50,969 bases of DNA from Betaproteobacteria bacterium (GTDB taxonomy: Bacteria > Pseudomonadota > Gammaproteobacteria > Burkholderiales > SG8-39). This document shows positions 8,419 through 16,994 of this stretch, piece by piece. The notes under the pieces were generated by a model, which saw only the letters and a program-made list of their open reading frames with translations, searched no databases and was not told the origin of the DNA. Where the stretch lies: positions 1-50,969 of the forward strand of contig SCTY01000072.1 in the NCBI GenBank assembly GCA_004297625.1, written 5' to 3'. Both the position numbers and the translations under genes were made by a program. How positions within the stretch are numbered: the stretch's first letter is position 1; each line of letters opens with the position of its first letter.

Positions 8419-9612
8419 ATGACGCAAGTCGAGAGCAACCCCATCCAGTCCGAGAGCCGCCGCACCTTCATGAAGATCGCGGCGAGCGCCGGCGCGGCCG
8501 TGTCGGTGGCGAGCAAGCTCGCCTGGGCGAACGGCGAGATCGGCTTCTGGGCGAAGGACCTGCCCAGCGACAAGCTCATCCAGATGTTCACCGACATCGT
8601 GCGCATCCGATGGCACGAGCGCACGATGGTCGACAAGATGCTGACCGACACCAAGTACCGCGGATACAACCACTTCTACGCGGGGCAGGAGGCGGTCGCC
8701 GTGGGGGTGTGCGCGGCGCTGCGCAACAAGGGCTCGTTCGACGAGGTCGACCTCGTCTACAGCACGCACCGCCCGACCGGCCATGCGCTCGCGAAGGGCG
8801 TGGACATGAGGAAGATGGCCGCCGAGAACGACTTCCGCGCCACCGGCTTGAACAAGGGCTACGGCGGCGAGATGCATCTCTCCGACAAGTCCTGCGGCTT
8901 CATCGGCGCCGACGGCATGATCGGGCCGGGGCACGTGATCGCGACCGGCTCGGCGTTCGCCTTCCGCGCGCGCGGCAGCAAGCAGGTCTCCGTGGTCTTC
9001 GGCGGCGACGGCACCTACGCGACGCCGCACTTCCACTCGGCGCTGAACAACGCGGCGCTGCTGCAGCTGCCCTTCGTCTATGTGCTGGAGAACAACCTCT
9101 ACCATCAGTACGCGCATTATTCGTTCTCCTGCCCGATGAAGGACATCGCGACCGCGGCGCGCACCTACGGCATCCCGGGCGTGGTGGTCGACGGCCAGGA
9201 CGTGTTCCAGGTCTACAACGCGGCGAAGACGGCGGTGGACCGCGCGCGCGCCGGCGAAGGGCCGACGCTCATCGAGGCCAAGACCTACCGCTATTACAAC
9301 CACTGGGGCGCGCCCGGCGCGAAGCCGGGGCAGCTCGGCGCCTTCGGCTACGACCCGCTCGCGATCTCCTCGTTCCGTCCGGAGCGCGAGGTGCGCGAAT
9401 GGATGGCGCGCGACCCGGTCGACATCTGCCGCAACGTGCTGGTGAGCTGGGGCGTGCTCGACCGCGCGAAGGCCGACGCCATCGAGGCGGCCGCCAGGAA
9501 GGAAGCGATAGAGGCTTTCGCGTGGGCGGACAAGCAGCCCTTCTGCAAGCCGGAGGACGGCCTGAAGAACGTGTTCGTCGAGGGCTCCGTCGCGCCCCGC
9601 CAGTTCGGCTAA
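8419..9612 (+). CDS. TPP-dependent dehydrogenase E1 alpha subunit with a Tat-like N-terminus
   Basis: A 397-residue E1 alpha homologue of the pyruvate/acetoin dehydrogenase group. The thiamine diphosphate motif begins at FGGDGTY near residue 195 and ends at LENN near 226. It binds TPP with the beta subunit encoded 10 bp downstream and decarboxylates a 2-oxo acid or similar substrate. The N-terminus is odd: residues 13-19 read SRRTFMK, followed by a small hydrophobic stretch and AWA-N at about 36, a good twin-arginine signal pattern on a normally cytoplasmic enzyme. I chose ATG 8419 because GGAGG (8407-8411) precedes it by 7 nt. Unlike its neighbours it has a leader and Shine-Dalgarno. First gene of a run reaching 16405. 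Confidence 0.85.
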   Translation: MTQVESNPIQSESRRTFMKIAASAGAAVSVASKLAWANGEIGFWAKDLPSDKLIQMFTDIVRIRWHERTMVDKMLTDTKYRGYNHFYAGQEAVAVGVCAALRNKGSFDEVDLVYSTHRPTGHALAKGVDMRKMAAENDFRATGLNKGYGGEMHLSDKSCGFIGADGMIGPGHVIATGSAFAFRARGSKQVSVVFGGDGTYATPHFHSALNNAALLQLPFVYVLENNLYHQYAHYSFSCPMKDIATAARTYGIPGVVVDGQDVFQVYNAAKTAVDRARAGEGPTLIEAKTYRYYNHWGAPGAKPGQLGAFGYDPLAISSFRPEREVREWMARDPVDICRNVLVSWGVLDRAKADAIEAAARKEAIEAFAWADKQPFCKPEDGLKNVFVEGSVAPRQFG

Positions 9613-9622
9613 GGAGAACGCC

Positions 9623-10594
9623 ATGGCACGCAAGACCTTCATGTACTCGGTCCTCGAGGCCGTGCAGCACGAGATGCGCCAGGACAAGAACATGGTGTGG
9701 ATCTTCGAGCTCACGCCGCCGGTGGCCTCCAATCCCGGCAAGCCGGTGATCAACCTGGAGAGGGAGTTCGGGCGCAAGCGCGTGGTGAACACCGGCATCG
9801 ACGAGATGTGGATGGCGGCGGCTACGCTGGGCGCGGGGCTGGCGGGCACGAAGGCGGTGACCTACATCCCCTACCAGGGCAACTGCATGTGCTTCCAGGT
9901 CATCCAGAACCACGCCGGGAAGCTGCGCTCCATGACCGGCGGGACGGCGGAAATGCCGGTGGTGTTCCTGCTGGAGATGACCGGCCAGACGCCGGGCTTC
10001 GCCGGGCAGCACTCGGACTACGAGATCGATACCTACTACGCGCATATCCCCGGCGTGAAGACCGTCGTTCCCTCGACGCCGGCGGACGCGAAGGGAATGA
10101 TGGTCTCGGCGATCCGCGATCCGAATCCGGTCTGCTACCTGTATGCGGCGGGACTGCGCGAGCTGAGCGACGAAGTGCCCGACGAGCAGTACACCACGCC
10201 GCTCGACAAGGCGGCGGTGCGCACCACCGGCAGCGACATCACCATCGTCGGCTCCGGCGGCGGCATGCCGGAAGTTCTCGCGGCCACCGAGCGCCTGCAG
10301 AAAGAGGGCATGAAGGTCGAGGCGATCGATCTGCGCTGCCTCAAGCCCATGGATACGGAGACGCTCGTGAGGTCGGTGCGCAAGACCAAGTTCCTGCTGA
10401 CGGTCGATCAGTCCTACTACACGCTGTGCCCGGGCGCGGAAGTGATCGCGCGCGTGGCGGAGAACGTCGACGGCGCGCGCTACAAGCGCGTGGCTTTCCC
10501 CGACGCGCCGCCGCCGGCGGCGCCCGAGATGTTCCTGTGGATGCGGCCCAATGCCGACCACATCGTCAGCGCCGCCAAGAAGCTCGTCGGCTGA
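9623..10594 (+). CDS. TPP-dependent dehydrogenase E1 beta subunit
   Basis: A 323-residue transketolase-type beta subunit with the expected layout: a pyrimidine-binding domain (TGIDEMWMAAATLGAGL supplies the glutamate that activates TPP; NHAGKLRSMTGG and GQHSD follow) and a C-terminal transketolase-C domain (GSDITIVGSGG onward). It pairs with E1 alpha just upstream, preceded by a ribosome site AAGGAG. The N-terminal third differs from ordinary PDH beta subunits (MVWIFELTPPVASN instead of the usual GEDV-type loop), so the substrate may not be pyruvate. No E2 or E3 subunit is encoded nearby, so electrons may go to another acceptor such as the downstream cytochromes (inference). Confidence 0.85.
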   Translation: MARKTFMYSVLEAVQHEMRQDKNMVWIFELTPPVASNPGKPVINLEREFGRKRVVNTGIDEMWMAAATLGAGLAGTKAVTYIPYQGNCMCFQVIQNHAGKLRSMTGGTAEMPVVFLLEMTGQTPGFAGQHSDYEIDTYYAHIPGVKTVVPSTPADAKGMMVSAIRDPNPVCYLYAAGLRELSDEVPDEQYTTPLDKAAVRTTGSDITIVGSGGGMPEVLAATERLQKEGMKVEAIDLRCLKPMDTETLVRSVRKTKFLLTVDQSYYTLCPGAEVIARVAENVDGARYKRVAFPDAPPPAAPEMFLWMRPNADHIVSAAKKLVG

Positions 10595-10859
10595 CCCGGA
10601 GCCGCCGGCGGCTTGCGCGAGCTGCGGCGGCGCCGAGGTCCATGCAAGCCGGGTGCGCTCGGCGTTCTGGCACGACGAGCGGCTGGTGGTGGTGGAGGAC
10701 ATTCCGGCGCTCGTCTGCGCGGCGTGCGGCGAGCGCTTCTACGACGACGCTACGGTCATCGCGCTCGACCTGCTGCGCGGCCGGGGCTTTCCGCCCGAGA
10801 GCGCGCGCGCCGAGTTGCGCGTGGGCGTGTTCTCCCTCGACGACCTGAAGAAGGGCTGA
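10551..10859 (+). CDS. YgiT-type zinc-finger protein
   Basis: A 102-residue protein with two CxxC knuckles (CASCGG near 22-27 and CAACGE near 57-62) spaced as in the YgiT/MqsA N-terminal zinc domain, then a short helical tail. No helix-turn-helix half is present, so it is not a full MqsA antitoxin, and no MqsR/DUF4258 toxin precedes it. The only in-frame start is ATG 10551, inside the end of the E1 beta gene (44 bp overlap). The stop overlaps the start of the next gene (TGATG). Its role in this operon is unknown. Confidence 0.65.
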   Translation: MPTTSSAPPRSSSADPEPPAACASCGGAEVHASRVRSAFWHDERLVVVEDIPALVCAACGERFYDDATVIALDLLRGRGFPPESARAELRVGVFSLDDLKKG

Positions 10860-11374
10860 TGCGCCGCATGATCCTCGTCGCCCTCGGAGCCGCGGTGCTC
10901 GCGGCGGCGCAGGCTGCGGGCGAGGACTACGCCTTCATGCCGAAGGGCGGGCGCGCGCTGCTTTTCGAGCTGCTGGACGGCGATGCGGCGGAGCTGGCGC
11001 GCATCGCGCAAGCGCGCCGCAGCGAGGCGCAGTGGCGGGAGTTCGCCGACGTGCGCGGCAAGGTGCTTACCGAGCGCGAGCGCGCGACACTGGCCGCGTA
11101 CCTCGCCGTCTACATGCCGCTGCCCGAGGCGAGCCTCGCGGCGCTGCCGCCGGACGGGCGCGACCTCGCCTGGAATCAGTGCCAGTCGTGCCATTCGCTC
11201 TTCACCAGCCACCTGATGCAGGACCGCGACGCGCAGGCCTGGCGCAACATGTTCGAGTCGCCGTTCCACCGCGGGATCAAGATGAGCGCGCAGGAGCGCG
11301 AGGAGTTCGCGCGCTACTCGGCGCTCAACATGCCGATGAAGGCCGACGACGTGCCACCGGAGCTGCGCTTCTGA
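10859..11374 (+). CDS. Periplasmic monohaem c-type cytochrome (copy A)
   Basis: A 171-residue exported protein: a signal peptide (MRRMILVALGAAVLAAAQAAG) with a likely cut after the Ala-rich stretch, then one haem motif CQSCH near residue 110 and conserved downstream Met residues (NMPM) that could be the sixth haem ligand. It is about 35-40 percent alike by eye to the next gene, its tandem partner. Such cytochromes pass electrons in the periplasm. It lies in the E1 operon, where it could serve an exported dehydrogenase. The ATG overlaps the preceding stop. Confidence 0.8.
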   Translation: MRRMILVALGAAVLAAAQAAGEDYAFMPKGGRALLFELLDGDAAELARIAQARRSEAQWREFADVRGKVLTERERATLAAYLAVYMPLPEASLAALPPDGRDLAWNQCQSCHSLFTSHLMQDRDAQAWRNMFESPFHRGIKMSAQEREEFARYSALNMPMKADDVPPELRF

Positions 11375-11375
11375 C

Positions 11376-11951
11376 ATGAGAGCCTTCCTGCTCGCCGCAT
11401 TGCTTCTCGGGGCGGCCGCGGCCTGGGCCGCGGACGTGTTCGACTTCATCCCGGCGGGGGGACGCACGCTGATGGCAAAAGCGCTGGAAGGCCGCCCGGG
11501 CGCCGACGAAGTGCGCGCGCTCCTCTCCGGCAAGCGCACGCGCGAAGACTGGCTCGCCTACCTGCGCGGCCACAGCAAGGCGATTCCGGGCCTGCAGCGG
11601 CTTAAGGAGAAGGAGCTTCTGACGCTCGCCGACTACCTGTCGTTCAACATGCCGTTGCCGGCGGGAAAAATCCCCGCGAGCCCCGCGCAGGCGAACTGGG
11701 AGAAGCTGCTGCCGCCCGACGGGCGCGATTTCGCGCTCCAGTACTGCCAGGGCTGCCACATCATCACGGTCGTGGTCACGCAGGACCGCAGCAAGGACGC
11801 GTGGCTCGGCACGCTCGGCAAGCCGAGCCATGTCCAGATCAAGCTCACGCGCGGCGAGCGCGAGGCGCTCGCCAGCTACCTCGTTCTCAACGCGGCGATC
11901 CCGATCGACGACGTGCCGGAAGAGCTGCGCGCCGGAGGCGCCACCTACTGA
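11376..11951 (+). CDS. Periplasmic monohaem c-type cytochrome (copy B)
   Basis: A 191-residue exported protein with a clear signal peptide (MRAFLLAALLLGAAAAWAA) and one haem motif CQGCH near residue 127. It shares with copy A the segments F-P-GGR-L, YLSFNMPLP, LPPDGRDFA and DDVPEELR, so the two arose by tandem duplication. The sixth ligand is uncertain because the final Met of copy A is replaced here by Ala/Ile (NAAIPIDDVP). One nucleotide separates it from copy A. Likely an electron carrier in the same pathway. Confidence 0.8.
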   Translation: MRAFLLAALLLGAAAAWAADVFDFIPAGGRTLMAKALEGRPGADEVRALLSGKRTREDWLAYLRGHSKAIPGLQRLKEKELLTLADYLSFNMPLPAGKIPASPAQANWEKLLPPDGRDFALQYCQGCHIITVVVTQDRSKDAWLGTLGKPSHVQIKLTRGEREALASYLVLNAAIPIDDVPEELRAGGATY

Positions 11952-11972
11952 GCACGCAAAGGCGGGCGTGAC

Positions 11973-13370
11973 ATGCTGTTCACCTCGCTCGGGTTTTTCG
12001 TCTTCCTGGCTGTGGTTCTCGCGGTGTTCGCGGCCTTGCCGCCCGGCAGGCGCTGGCTCTGGCTGCTCGCGGCGAGCTATCTCTTCTACGGCGTCTCGCA
12101 GCCGTCGAACCTGATCTACCTCGGCGCGGTGACGCTCGTCGTCATCGCCAGCGCGCGTGCGCTCGAGCGCACCACGGGCGCTCGCGCACGGCGCGCACTT
12201 CTCGCCGCGGGCCTCGTCATCGTGCTCGGAGCGCTCTTCGCCTCCAAGCTCTTCGAGGCATTCGCCACCCAGGCCGGGTTCTCCTTTTACGCCTTCTCCG
12301 CCGCGAGCTACCTCATCGACGCCTACGCCCGGCGCCTGCCCGGGCACGTCCCGGCAGGCCAGGCCGCGCTCTACCTCGCCTGGTTCCCCAAGATTCTCGC
12401 CGGCCCGATCGAGCGCGCCCCCGGCTTTCTGCCGCAGGCCTGCGCCGGCCTGCGCGCCGATCCCGAGCGGGTAGTGCTCGGCCTGCAGCTCGCCCTCTGG
12501 GGGCTTTTCAAGAAGGTGGTGATCGCCGACAACCTCGCGCCGATCGTCGACAGGAGCTTCGCCATCGCCGCCTTCGCCTCGCCGATCGAGCTCGCCATCA
12601 GCATCTACTTTTTCGCCTTCCAGATCTATTGCGACTTCTCGGGCTACGCCGACATCGCGATCGGCGTGTCGCTGCTCTTCGGCGTGCAGCTCATGGAGAA
12701 CTTCCGCCGGCCGTATCTGTCGCGCAGCACCGCCGAGTTCTGGGGCGAGCGCTGGCACATCTCGCTCGGGCGCTGGTTCCGCGACTATCTCTACATTCCG
12801 CTCGGCGGCAGCCGCGCCGGGCGCCTGCGCCAGTACGCGAACCTGATGACCGTGTTCCTCGTGAGCGGCGTGTGGCACGCGGGGCTCGGGTACGGCGTGG
12901 GCTGGAGCTTCGTCGTGTGGGGCGCGCTCAATGGCCTCTACCAGTGGGCCGGGCTCGCGACGCGCTCCTTCTGGCGGCGCGCCGGCGACGCGGCTCCGCG
13001 CGTGCGCGCGAGCCGGGTGCTCCTCGTGCTGCGCGTGCTGCTTACCTTCCACCTCATCGCGCTCTCCTGGGTCTTCTTCCGCGCGAAGTCGGTGGGCGAA
13101 GCCTGGCTCATCCTCGAGAGGATCGGCGCGCGCCTCGCCGAGATGCCGGCGCTGCTGTCGCGCTACCCGTTCACGGCCGAGCACTACACCGGCCTTGCGC
13201 TGATCGCGCTGCTCGTCGCCGTCGAGATCGCGGACGAGCGCCGCTCGATCTTCCGGCGTCTGGCGGCCGCGCCGGCCGCGCTGCGCTGGGGCGCGTGCTA
13301 CCTCGCGATCTTCGCCATGCTGCTCCTCGGCCGCTGGCAGGCGCGCGAGTTCATCTACATGCAGTTCTGA
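11973..13370 (+). CDS. MBOAT-family O-acyltransferase (AlgI-like)
   Basis: A 465-residue polytopic inner-membrane protein with the MBOAT signatures: FSGYADIAIGVSLLFG, EFWGERWHISLGRWFRDYLYIPLGG and the catalytic His region FLVSGVWHAG. MBOAT proteins of this type carry an acetyl group across the membrane for transfer to a polysaccharide or cell-wall polymer by an SGNH-fold partner. The next gene begins with such a partner domain, one nucleotide after this stop. Its presence in the E1 operon links polymer acetylation to the same control. Confidence 0.88.
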   Translation: MLFTSLGFFVFLAVVLAVFAALPPGRRWLWLLAASYLFYGVSQPSNLIYLGAVTLVVIASARALERTTGARARRALLAAGLVIVLGALFASKLFEAFATQAGFSFYAFSAASYLIDAYARRLPGHVPAGQAALYLAWFPKILAGPIERAPGFLPQACAGLRADPERVVLGLQLALWGLFKKVVIADNLAPIVDRSFAIAAFASPIELAISIYFFAFQIYCDFSGYADIAIGVSLLFGVQLMENFRRPYLSRSTAEFWGERWHISLGRWFRDYLYIPLGGSRAGRLRQYANLMTVFLVSGVWHAGLGYGVGWSFVVWGALNGLYQWAGLATRSFWRRAGDAAPRVRASRVLLVLRVLLTFHLIALSWVFFRAKSVGEAWLILERIGARLAEMPALLSRYPFTAEHYTGLALIALLVAVEIADERRSIFRRLAAAPAALRWGACYLAIFAMLLLGRWQAREFIYMQF

Positions 13371-13371
13371 A

Positions 13372-15399
13372 ATGAGATCGCTCCTGCGCCCGGCAGCGCT
13401 CTACCTCGCCATCGGCTTCGTGCTCTACGCGGCGCTGTACTACGCGGCGGAGCTGCTCGTCGAGCGCACCGGGCACAGCAACCCCTTCTTCAAGATCGAG
13501 GCCGCGCAGAAGCCCTCGTTCGACTGGGTGATCCTCGGCGCGTCGCACGCCATGCCGCTCGATTTCGCCGACTTCAACGCCTGGCTGGAAGGCGAGACGC
13601 GGCTTGCGATCCTGAACCTCGCCTCGCCGGGCACCGGCCCGCTCTACAACCGCTTCGTGCTCGAGGAGTTCCTGCGCAGCCACGGCACGCGCAACGTGCT
13701 CTACGTCGCCGACTCGTTTGCTTTCTACTCGCGCGCCTGGAACGAGGAGCGCTTCGCCGATTCCAAGCTGCTCGCGCGCACGCCCTTCGTGCCTGCAGTG
13801 GCGCGTCGCCTGTCGCATTACGCCTGGCGCGAGGGCGTCGAGCCGCGCGCGCTGCTCGACTACGCGAGCGGCTTCTCGAAGATCAACAACCGCGAGCGCT
13901 TCCGGCCCGACCTCTGGGAAGGCGAGGCGCAGTTCGAGCGCGTGCACCGGCCCTCGGCCGCGGCGGTAAAAAAGCGCGTCGCGTATCTCTATCCCGACCC
14001 GGTTACGGAGGCGGCGCTCGCGCGCTACCTCGGCGAGCTCGCCAGGATCGCGACGCTCGCTCGCCAGGCGGGCGCGCGCATGGTGGTGATCAAGATGCCG
14101 GTGCCGCAGCAGTTCGCCGCCGCGCTTCCCAACGAGGCGGCGTTCGACGCGGCGCTCGCGCGCGTGCTCTCCGCGCACGGCGTCTGCTATGCTGATTTCT
14201 CGACCACGGTGAACGAGCCGCGCTTCTACTTCGACACCGACCACCTCAACCGCGCGGGGCTGACCGAGCTCGTGCACCGCGGGCTGAAGGCGCTGCTCGT
14301 CTTCGGCGCCTGCGCGGCTGCGATGGCCCCGGGACCCGCCGCGGCGCAGCCGATCGAGAACGAGCTGGTGCTCATCACGCCGGTCGGGAAGAGCCTGTCC
14401 GACCCGGCGCTCGCCGAGTTCAGAAAGCTGGCGAAGCAGCGCTGGAACGTCGACGTGAAGACGAGCGCGCTTTCCGCCGGCACGCCGGTCGCCTACGGGC
14501 AGATCGTCGAATGGAGCGGGCGGCCGCAGGCCGACCTCTTCTGGGGCGGGGAAAGCGCCCTCTACGACCGCCTCGCGGCGCAGGGCCTGCTCGCGCCGCT
14601 CGAGCTGCCGACGGCCGTGACCGACGTCGTTCCGCAGACGCTCGGAAAGCCGAAGCCGGTTTCGCTCAAGGACCCGAAGGGCTTCTGGGTCGGCACGGTG
14701 CTCGAGTCCACGGGCATCGCCTATCACCCGAGGCTGCTCGCGCGCCTGGGCGTGCCGCCGCCGAAGGACTGGGACGATCTGCTCGACCCGCGGCTCAAGG
14801 GCCACATCGCGCAGGCGCCGCCGACGCGCTCTTCGAGCAGCCACGCCGCCTACGAGGTGATCCTGCAGCGCGACGGCGAAGAGAAGGGCTGGGAGTGGGC
14901 GAAGCGCCTCGCCGCGAACACCGGCATCTTCGCTCCGCGCAGCCGCGACGTGCCTTCCATGGTGGCGAGGGGCGAGTTCGCCGTCGGCTTCTCCGTCCCG
15001 AGCTACTTCGCGTTCGAGGATCGCCTCGCGGGTTTCGACATCAAGTACGTCGCGCCGAAGACGGCGTGGATCACCTCGGGACCGGCGGCGATCCTGAAGG
15101 GCGCAAAGCACCCGAACGCGGCGCGCGCCTTCATCGAGTTCCTGCTCTCCGAGCGCGGCCAGCGCATCGCCGTCGAGCGCGGCCTGTTCCCGATCGTGCC
15201 GAAGTTCCGCATCGAGGGCCCGCCCGGATCGACCGCCGAGATGGCGGTGGAGTTCAACGGCGGGGTGCGCTCCTACTACGACATCGAGGTGATCAGCCTG
15301 TACGACGACGAGCTCGCGCAGAAGCGCTACGAGGAGGTCAACGCCAGGTTCCGCAGGGAGATCGAGTCGGTCGCGGAGCAGCTCAAGAAGAAGTATTGA
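13372..15399 (+). CDS. Fusion of an SGNH/AlgJ-like protein with an ABC-type periplasmic binding protein
   Basis: A 675-residue reading frame joining two unrelated proteins. Residues 1-303 have an N-terminal membrane anchor, an SGNH-type nucleophile region (VILGASHAM) and a C-terminal DTDHLNRAGL block, as in partners of MBOAT acetyltransferases. Residues from about 304 (KALLVFGACAAAMAPGPAAA) are a complete signal peptide, followed from 326 by an iron/polyamine-type solute-binding protein (TPVGK, WSGRPQADLFWGG, GLFPIVP). An internal signal peptide shows that two genes became joined, most simply by deletion of the stop and spacer. No permease or ATPase gene is nearby. The halves may be separated by signal peptidase. 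Confidence 0.82.
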   Translation: MRSLLRPAALYLAIGFVLYAALYYAAELLVERTGHSNPFFKIEAAQKPSFDWVILGASHAMPLDFADFNAWLEGETRLAILNLASPGTGPLYNRFVLEEFLRSHGTRNVLYVADSFAFYSRAWNEERFADSKLLARTPFVPAVARRLSHYAWREGVEPRALLDYASGFSKINNRERFRPDLWEGEAQFERVHRPSAAAVKKRVAYLYPDPVTEAALARYLGELARIATLARQAGARMVVIKMPVPQQFAAALPNEAAFDAALARVLSAHGVCYADFSTTVNEPRFYFDTDHLNRAGLTELVHRGLKALLVFGACAAAMAPGPAAAQPIENELVLITPVGKSLSDPALAEFRKLAKQRWNVDVKTSALSAGTPVAYGQIVEWSGRPQADLFWGGESALYDRLAAQGLLAPLELPTAVTDVVPQTLGKPKPVSLKDPKGFWVGTVLESTGIAYHPRLLARLGVPPPKDWDDLLDPRLKGHIAQAPPTRSSSSHAAYEVILQRDGEEKGWEWAKRLAANTGIFAPRSRDVPSMVARGEFAVGFSVPSYFAFEDRLAGFDIKYVAPKTAWITSGPAAILKGAKHPNAARAFIEFLLSERGQRIAVERGLFPIVPKFRIEGPPGSTAEMAVEFNGGVRSYYDIEVISLYDDELAQKRYEEVNARFRREIESVAEQLKKKY

Positions 15400-15406
15400 C
15401 CCGCAA

Positions 15407-16405
15407 ATGCCGAGCATGCCCCGCGAGTTCGAGCTCATCGAGCGCTATTTCGCGCCGCTCGCGAGAGGGTTTGCAGGCGCCTACGGGCTGCTCGACGACG
15501 CCGCGGTGATCGCTCCGGCGCCCGGCCATGAGCTCGTCGCCAAGACCGACGCGATCGTCGCGGGCGTGCACTTCCTGCCCGATGATCCTCCGGAGCTCGT
15601 CGCGCGCAAGGCCTTGCGCGTGAACCTCTCGGATCTCGCCGCCAAGGGCGCGCTCCCGCGCGCCTACATGGTCGACCTCATGCTTCCAAGAACGCTCAGC
15701 GAGGCGTGGATCGCGGCCTTCGCCCGCGGCCTGGCCGAGGACCAGGACGAATACGGGGTGCATCTCATCGGCGGCGACACCGATTCGACGCCCGGCCCGG
15801 TCACTATTGCGGTGATGGCGTTCGGCGAAGTGCCGGCCGGCCGCCTGCTGCGGCGCGGCGGGGCGCGCGCGGGCGATACGGTATTCGTCACCGGCACCAT
15901 CGGCGATGCCGCGCTGGGTCTCGAGGTGTTGCGCGGCGCGCTGCCGGACCTGGACACGAAGGCTGCCGGCTTTCTCGTCGATCGCTACCATCTCCCTCTG
16001 CCGCCCGTCACGCTCGGCCCGCGGCTTCCGGGGCTTGCGAGCGCTGCGATCGATATCTCGGACGGCCTGGTGGCCGACCTGGGACATGTTTGCGAAGTCT
16101 CGGGGCTTGCAGCGGTGGTCGAGGCCACCCGCGTCCCGTTATCGGCGGCCGCACGCGCTGTCCTGGCGGCGAGCCCCGGGCGCATCGCGACGGTGCTCAC
16201 GGGCGGCGACGATTACGAGATTCTGTTTACCGCGCCTGCGCACGCGGCCGCCGAGCTCGCTGAACTGTCGCGGGCGCTCGAAGCGCCGATCACGCCGATC
16301 GGCCGGATGCGCGCGGCGCAGACCGGCAAGGAACGCGTCAGCATCCTGGACCACGCCGGCCGGCCGCTCTCGTTCGATCGTGGCGGCTGGTCGCACTTTC
16401 CCTAG
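15407..16405 (+). CDS. thiL: Thiamine-monophosphate kinase
   Basis: A 332-residue AIR-synthase/ThiL-fold protein. The N-terminus FELIERYFAPLA, the Mg/ATP site DDAAVI, VNLSDLAAKG, GGDTDSTPG, the mid-domain DISDGL and the late GGDDYEIL are all present and correctly spaced. ThiL phosphorylates thiamine monophosphate to thiamine diphosphate, the cofactor of the E1 enzyme encoded at the start of this same gene run, so the grouping makes biochemical sense. The FELIERYFAPLA opening looks more like alphaproteobacterial ThiL than the usual betaproteobacterial form (impression only). It follows the fusion gene by 7 bp and is convergent with the HPF gene, overlapping it by 4 bp. Confidence 0.9.
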   Translation: MPSMPREFELIERYFAPLARGFAGAYGLLDDAAVIAPAPGHELVAKTDAIVAGVHFLPDDPPELVARKALRVNLSDLAAKGALPRAYMVDLMLPRTLSEAWIAAFARGLAEDQDEYGVHLIGGDTDSTPGPVTIAVMAFGEVPAGRLLRRGGARAGDTVFVTGTIGDAALGLEVLRGALPDLDTKAAGFLVDRYHLPLPPVTLGPRLPGLASAAIDISDGLVADLGHVCEVSGLAAVVEATRVPLSAAARAVLAASPGRIATVLTGGDDYEILFTAPAHAAAELAELSRALEAPITPIGRMRAAQTGKERVSILDHAGRPLSFDRGGWSHFP

Positions 16406-16947
16406 GCGGCGCTCCTGCCGTGCGCGCTGACCCGCTTCGCCTGCAGGCCTTCCCCCGCCACTTCCTCGATGAAATGCACCGGCGTGCCGACGGCGAGGTT
16501 CTCGAAGGGCGGCGTCACGACGTTCTCGCGCGAGAAGTAGTACTCGCGCCCGTCGTCGGTGACGATGAAGCCGAATCCCTGCTCGGCGTCGATGCGCGCC
16601 ACGCGGCCCGCGACCTCGGGCGCATGGCGCTTGACGTCGCCGCGTTGCTCGCGCACGTAGTCCTCGAGCCTGCGCCGCGCTGCGTCGAAGGCCTCGCGCA
16701 GCGCCACTTCGAGCTCCTCGTCGTGCTCGCGCGTGACGGCGATCTCCCCGCCGGGAACCTTGAGGTCGACGCGCACGGCGAACTGCTTGCCGCGATGCTT
16801 GTGGCGCCCGGCGAGCTCGAGCACCACGCGGCAGCTCATGATGTGCTCGTAGTAGCGGTCGAGCTTCTCGGCTTTTTCGCGGACCGAGTTGTAGAGCGCG
16901 TTCGAGCGCTCGATTCCGTGCAGCGAGATCTGCAGGGGGATTTGCAC
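16402..16947 (-). CDS. Hibernation factor fused to a cold-shock domain
   Basis: A 181-residue protein. Residues 1-105 are an HPF/RaiA domain (IPLQISLHGIER, CRVVLELAGRHKH, RVDLKVPGGEIAV, FDAARRRLEDYV). Residues about 115-176 are a cold-shock OB fold with the RNP-like GFGFI segment (RVARIDAEQGFGFI) and a closing PVHFIEE strand. The cold-shock domain stands where long HPFs carry their dimerisation tail, so it probably adds RNA binding. I chose GTG 16947 over an upstream ATG (17025): TATGCT (16959-16954) stands 6 nt before it and the operator centre is 40.5 bp away. The predicted mRNA starts with GTG. Confidence 0.87.
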   Translation of the reverse strand: MQIPLQISLHGIERSNALYNSVREKAEKLDRYYEHIMSCRVVLELAGRHKHRGKQFAVRVDLKVPGGEIAVTREHDEELEVALREAFDAARRRLEDYVREQRGDVKRHAPEVAGRVARIDAEQGFGFIVTDDGREYYFSRENVVTPPFENLAVGTPVHFIEEVAGEGLQAKRVSAHGRSAA

Positions 16948-16980
16948 AAAGCCAGCATAGCGCGGCGCGCCGCGCGGCCG

Positions 16981-16994
16981 TTGACGTAGGTCAA
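16981..16994. promoter_or_regulatory. Crp/Fnr-type operator for the HPF-CSD gene
   Basis: TTGACGTAGGTCAA, a perfect outer palindrome, centred 40.5 bp from the HPF-CSD start. Its last base is the A of the ATG (16994) of the opposite-strand gene, so binding could block that gene's start region. Confidence 0.8.
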
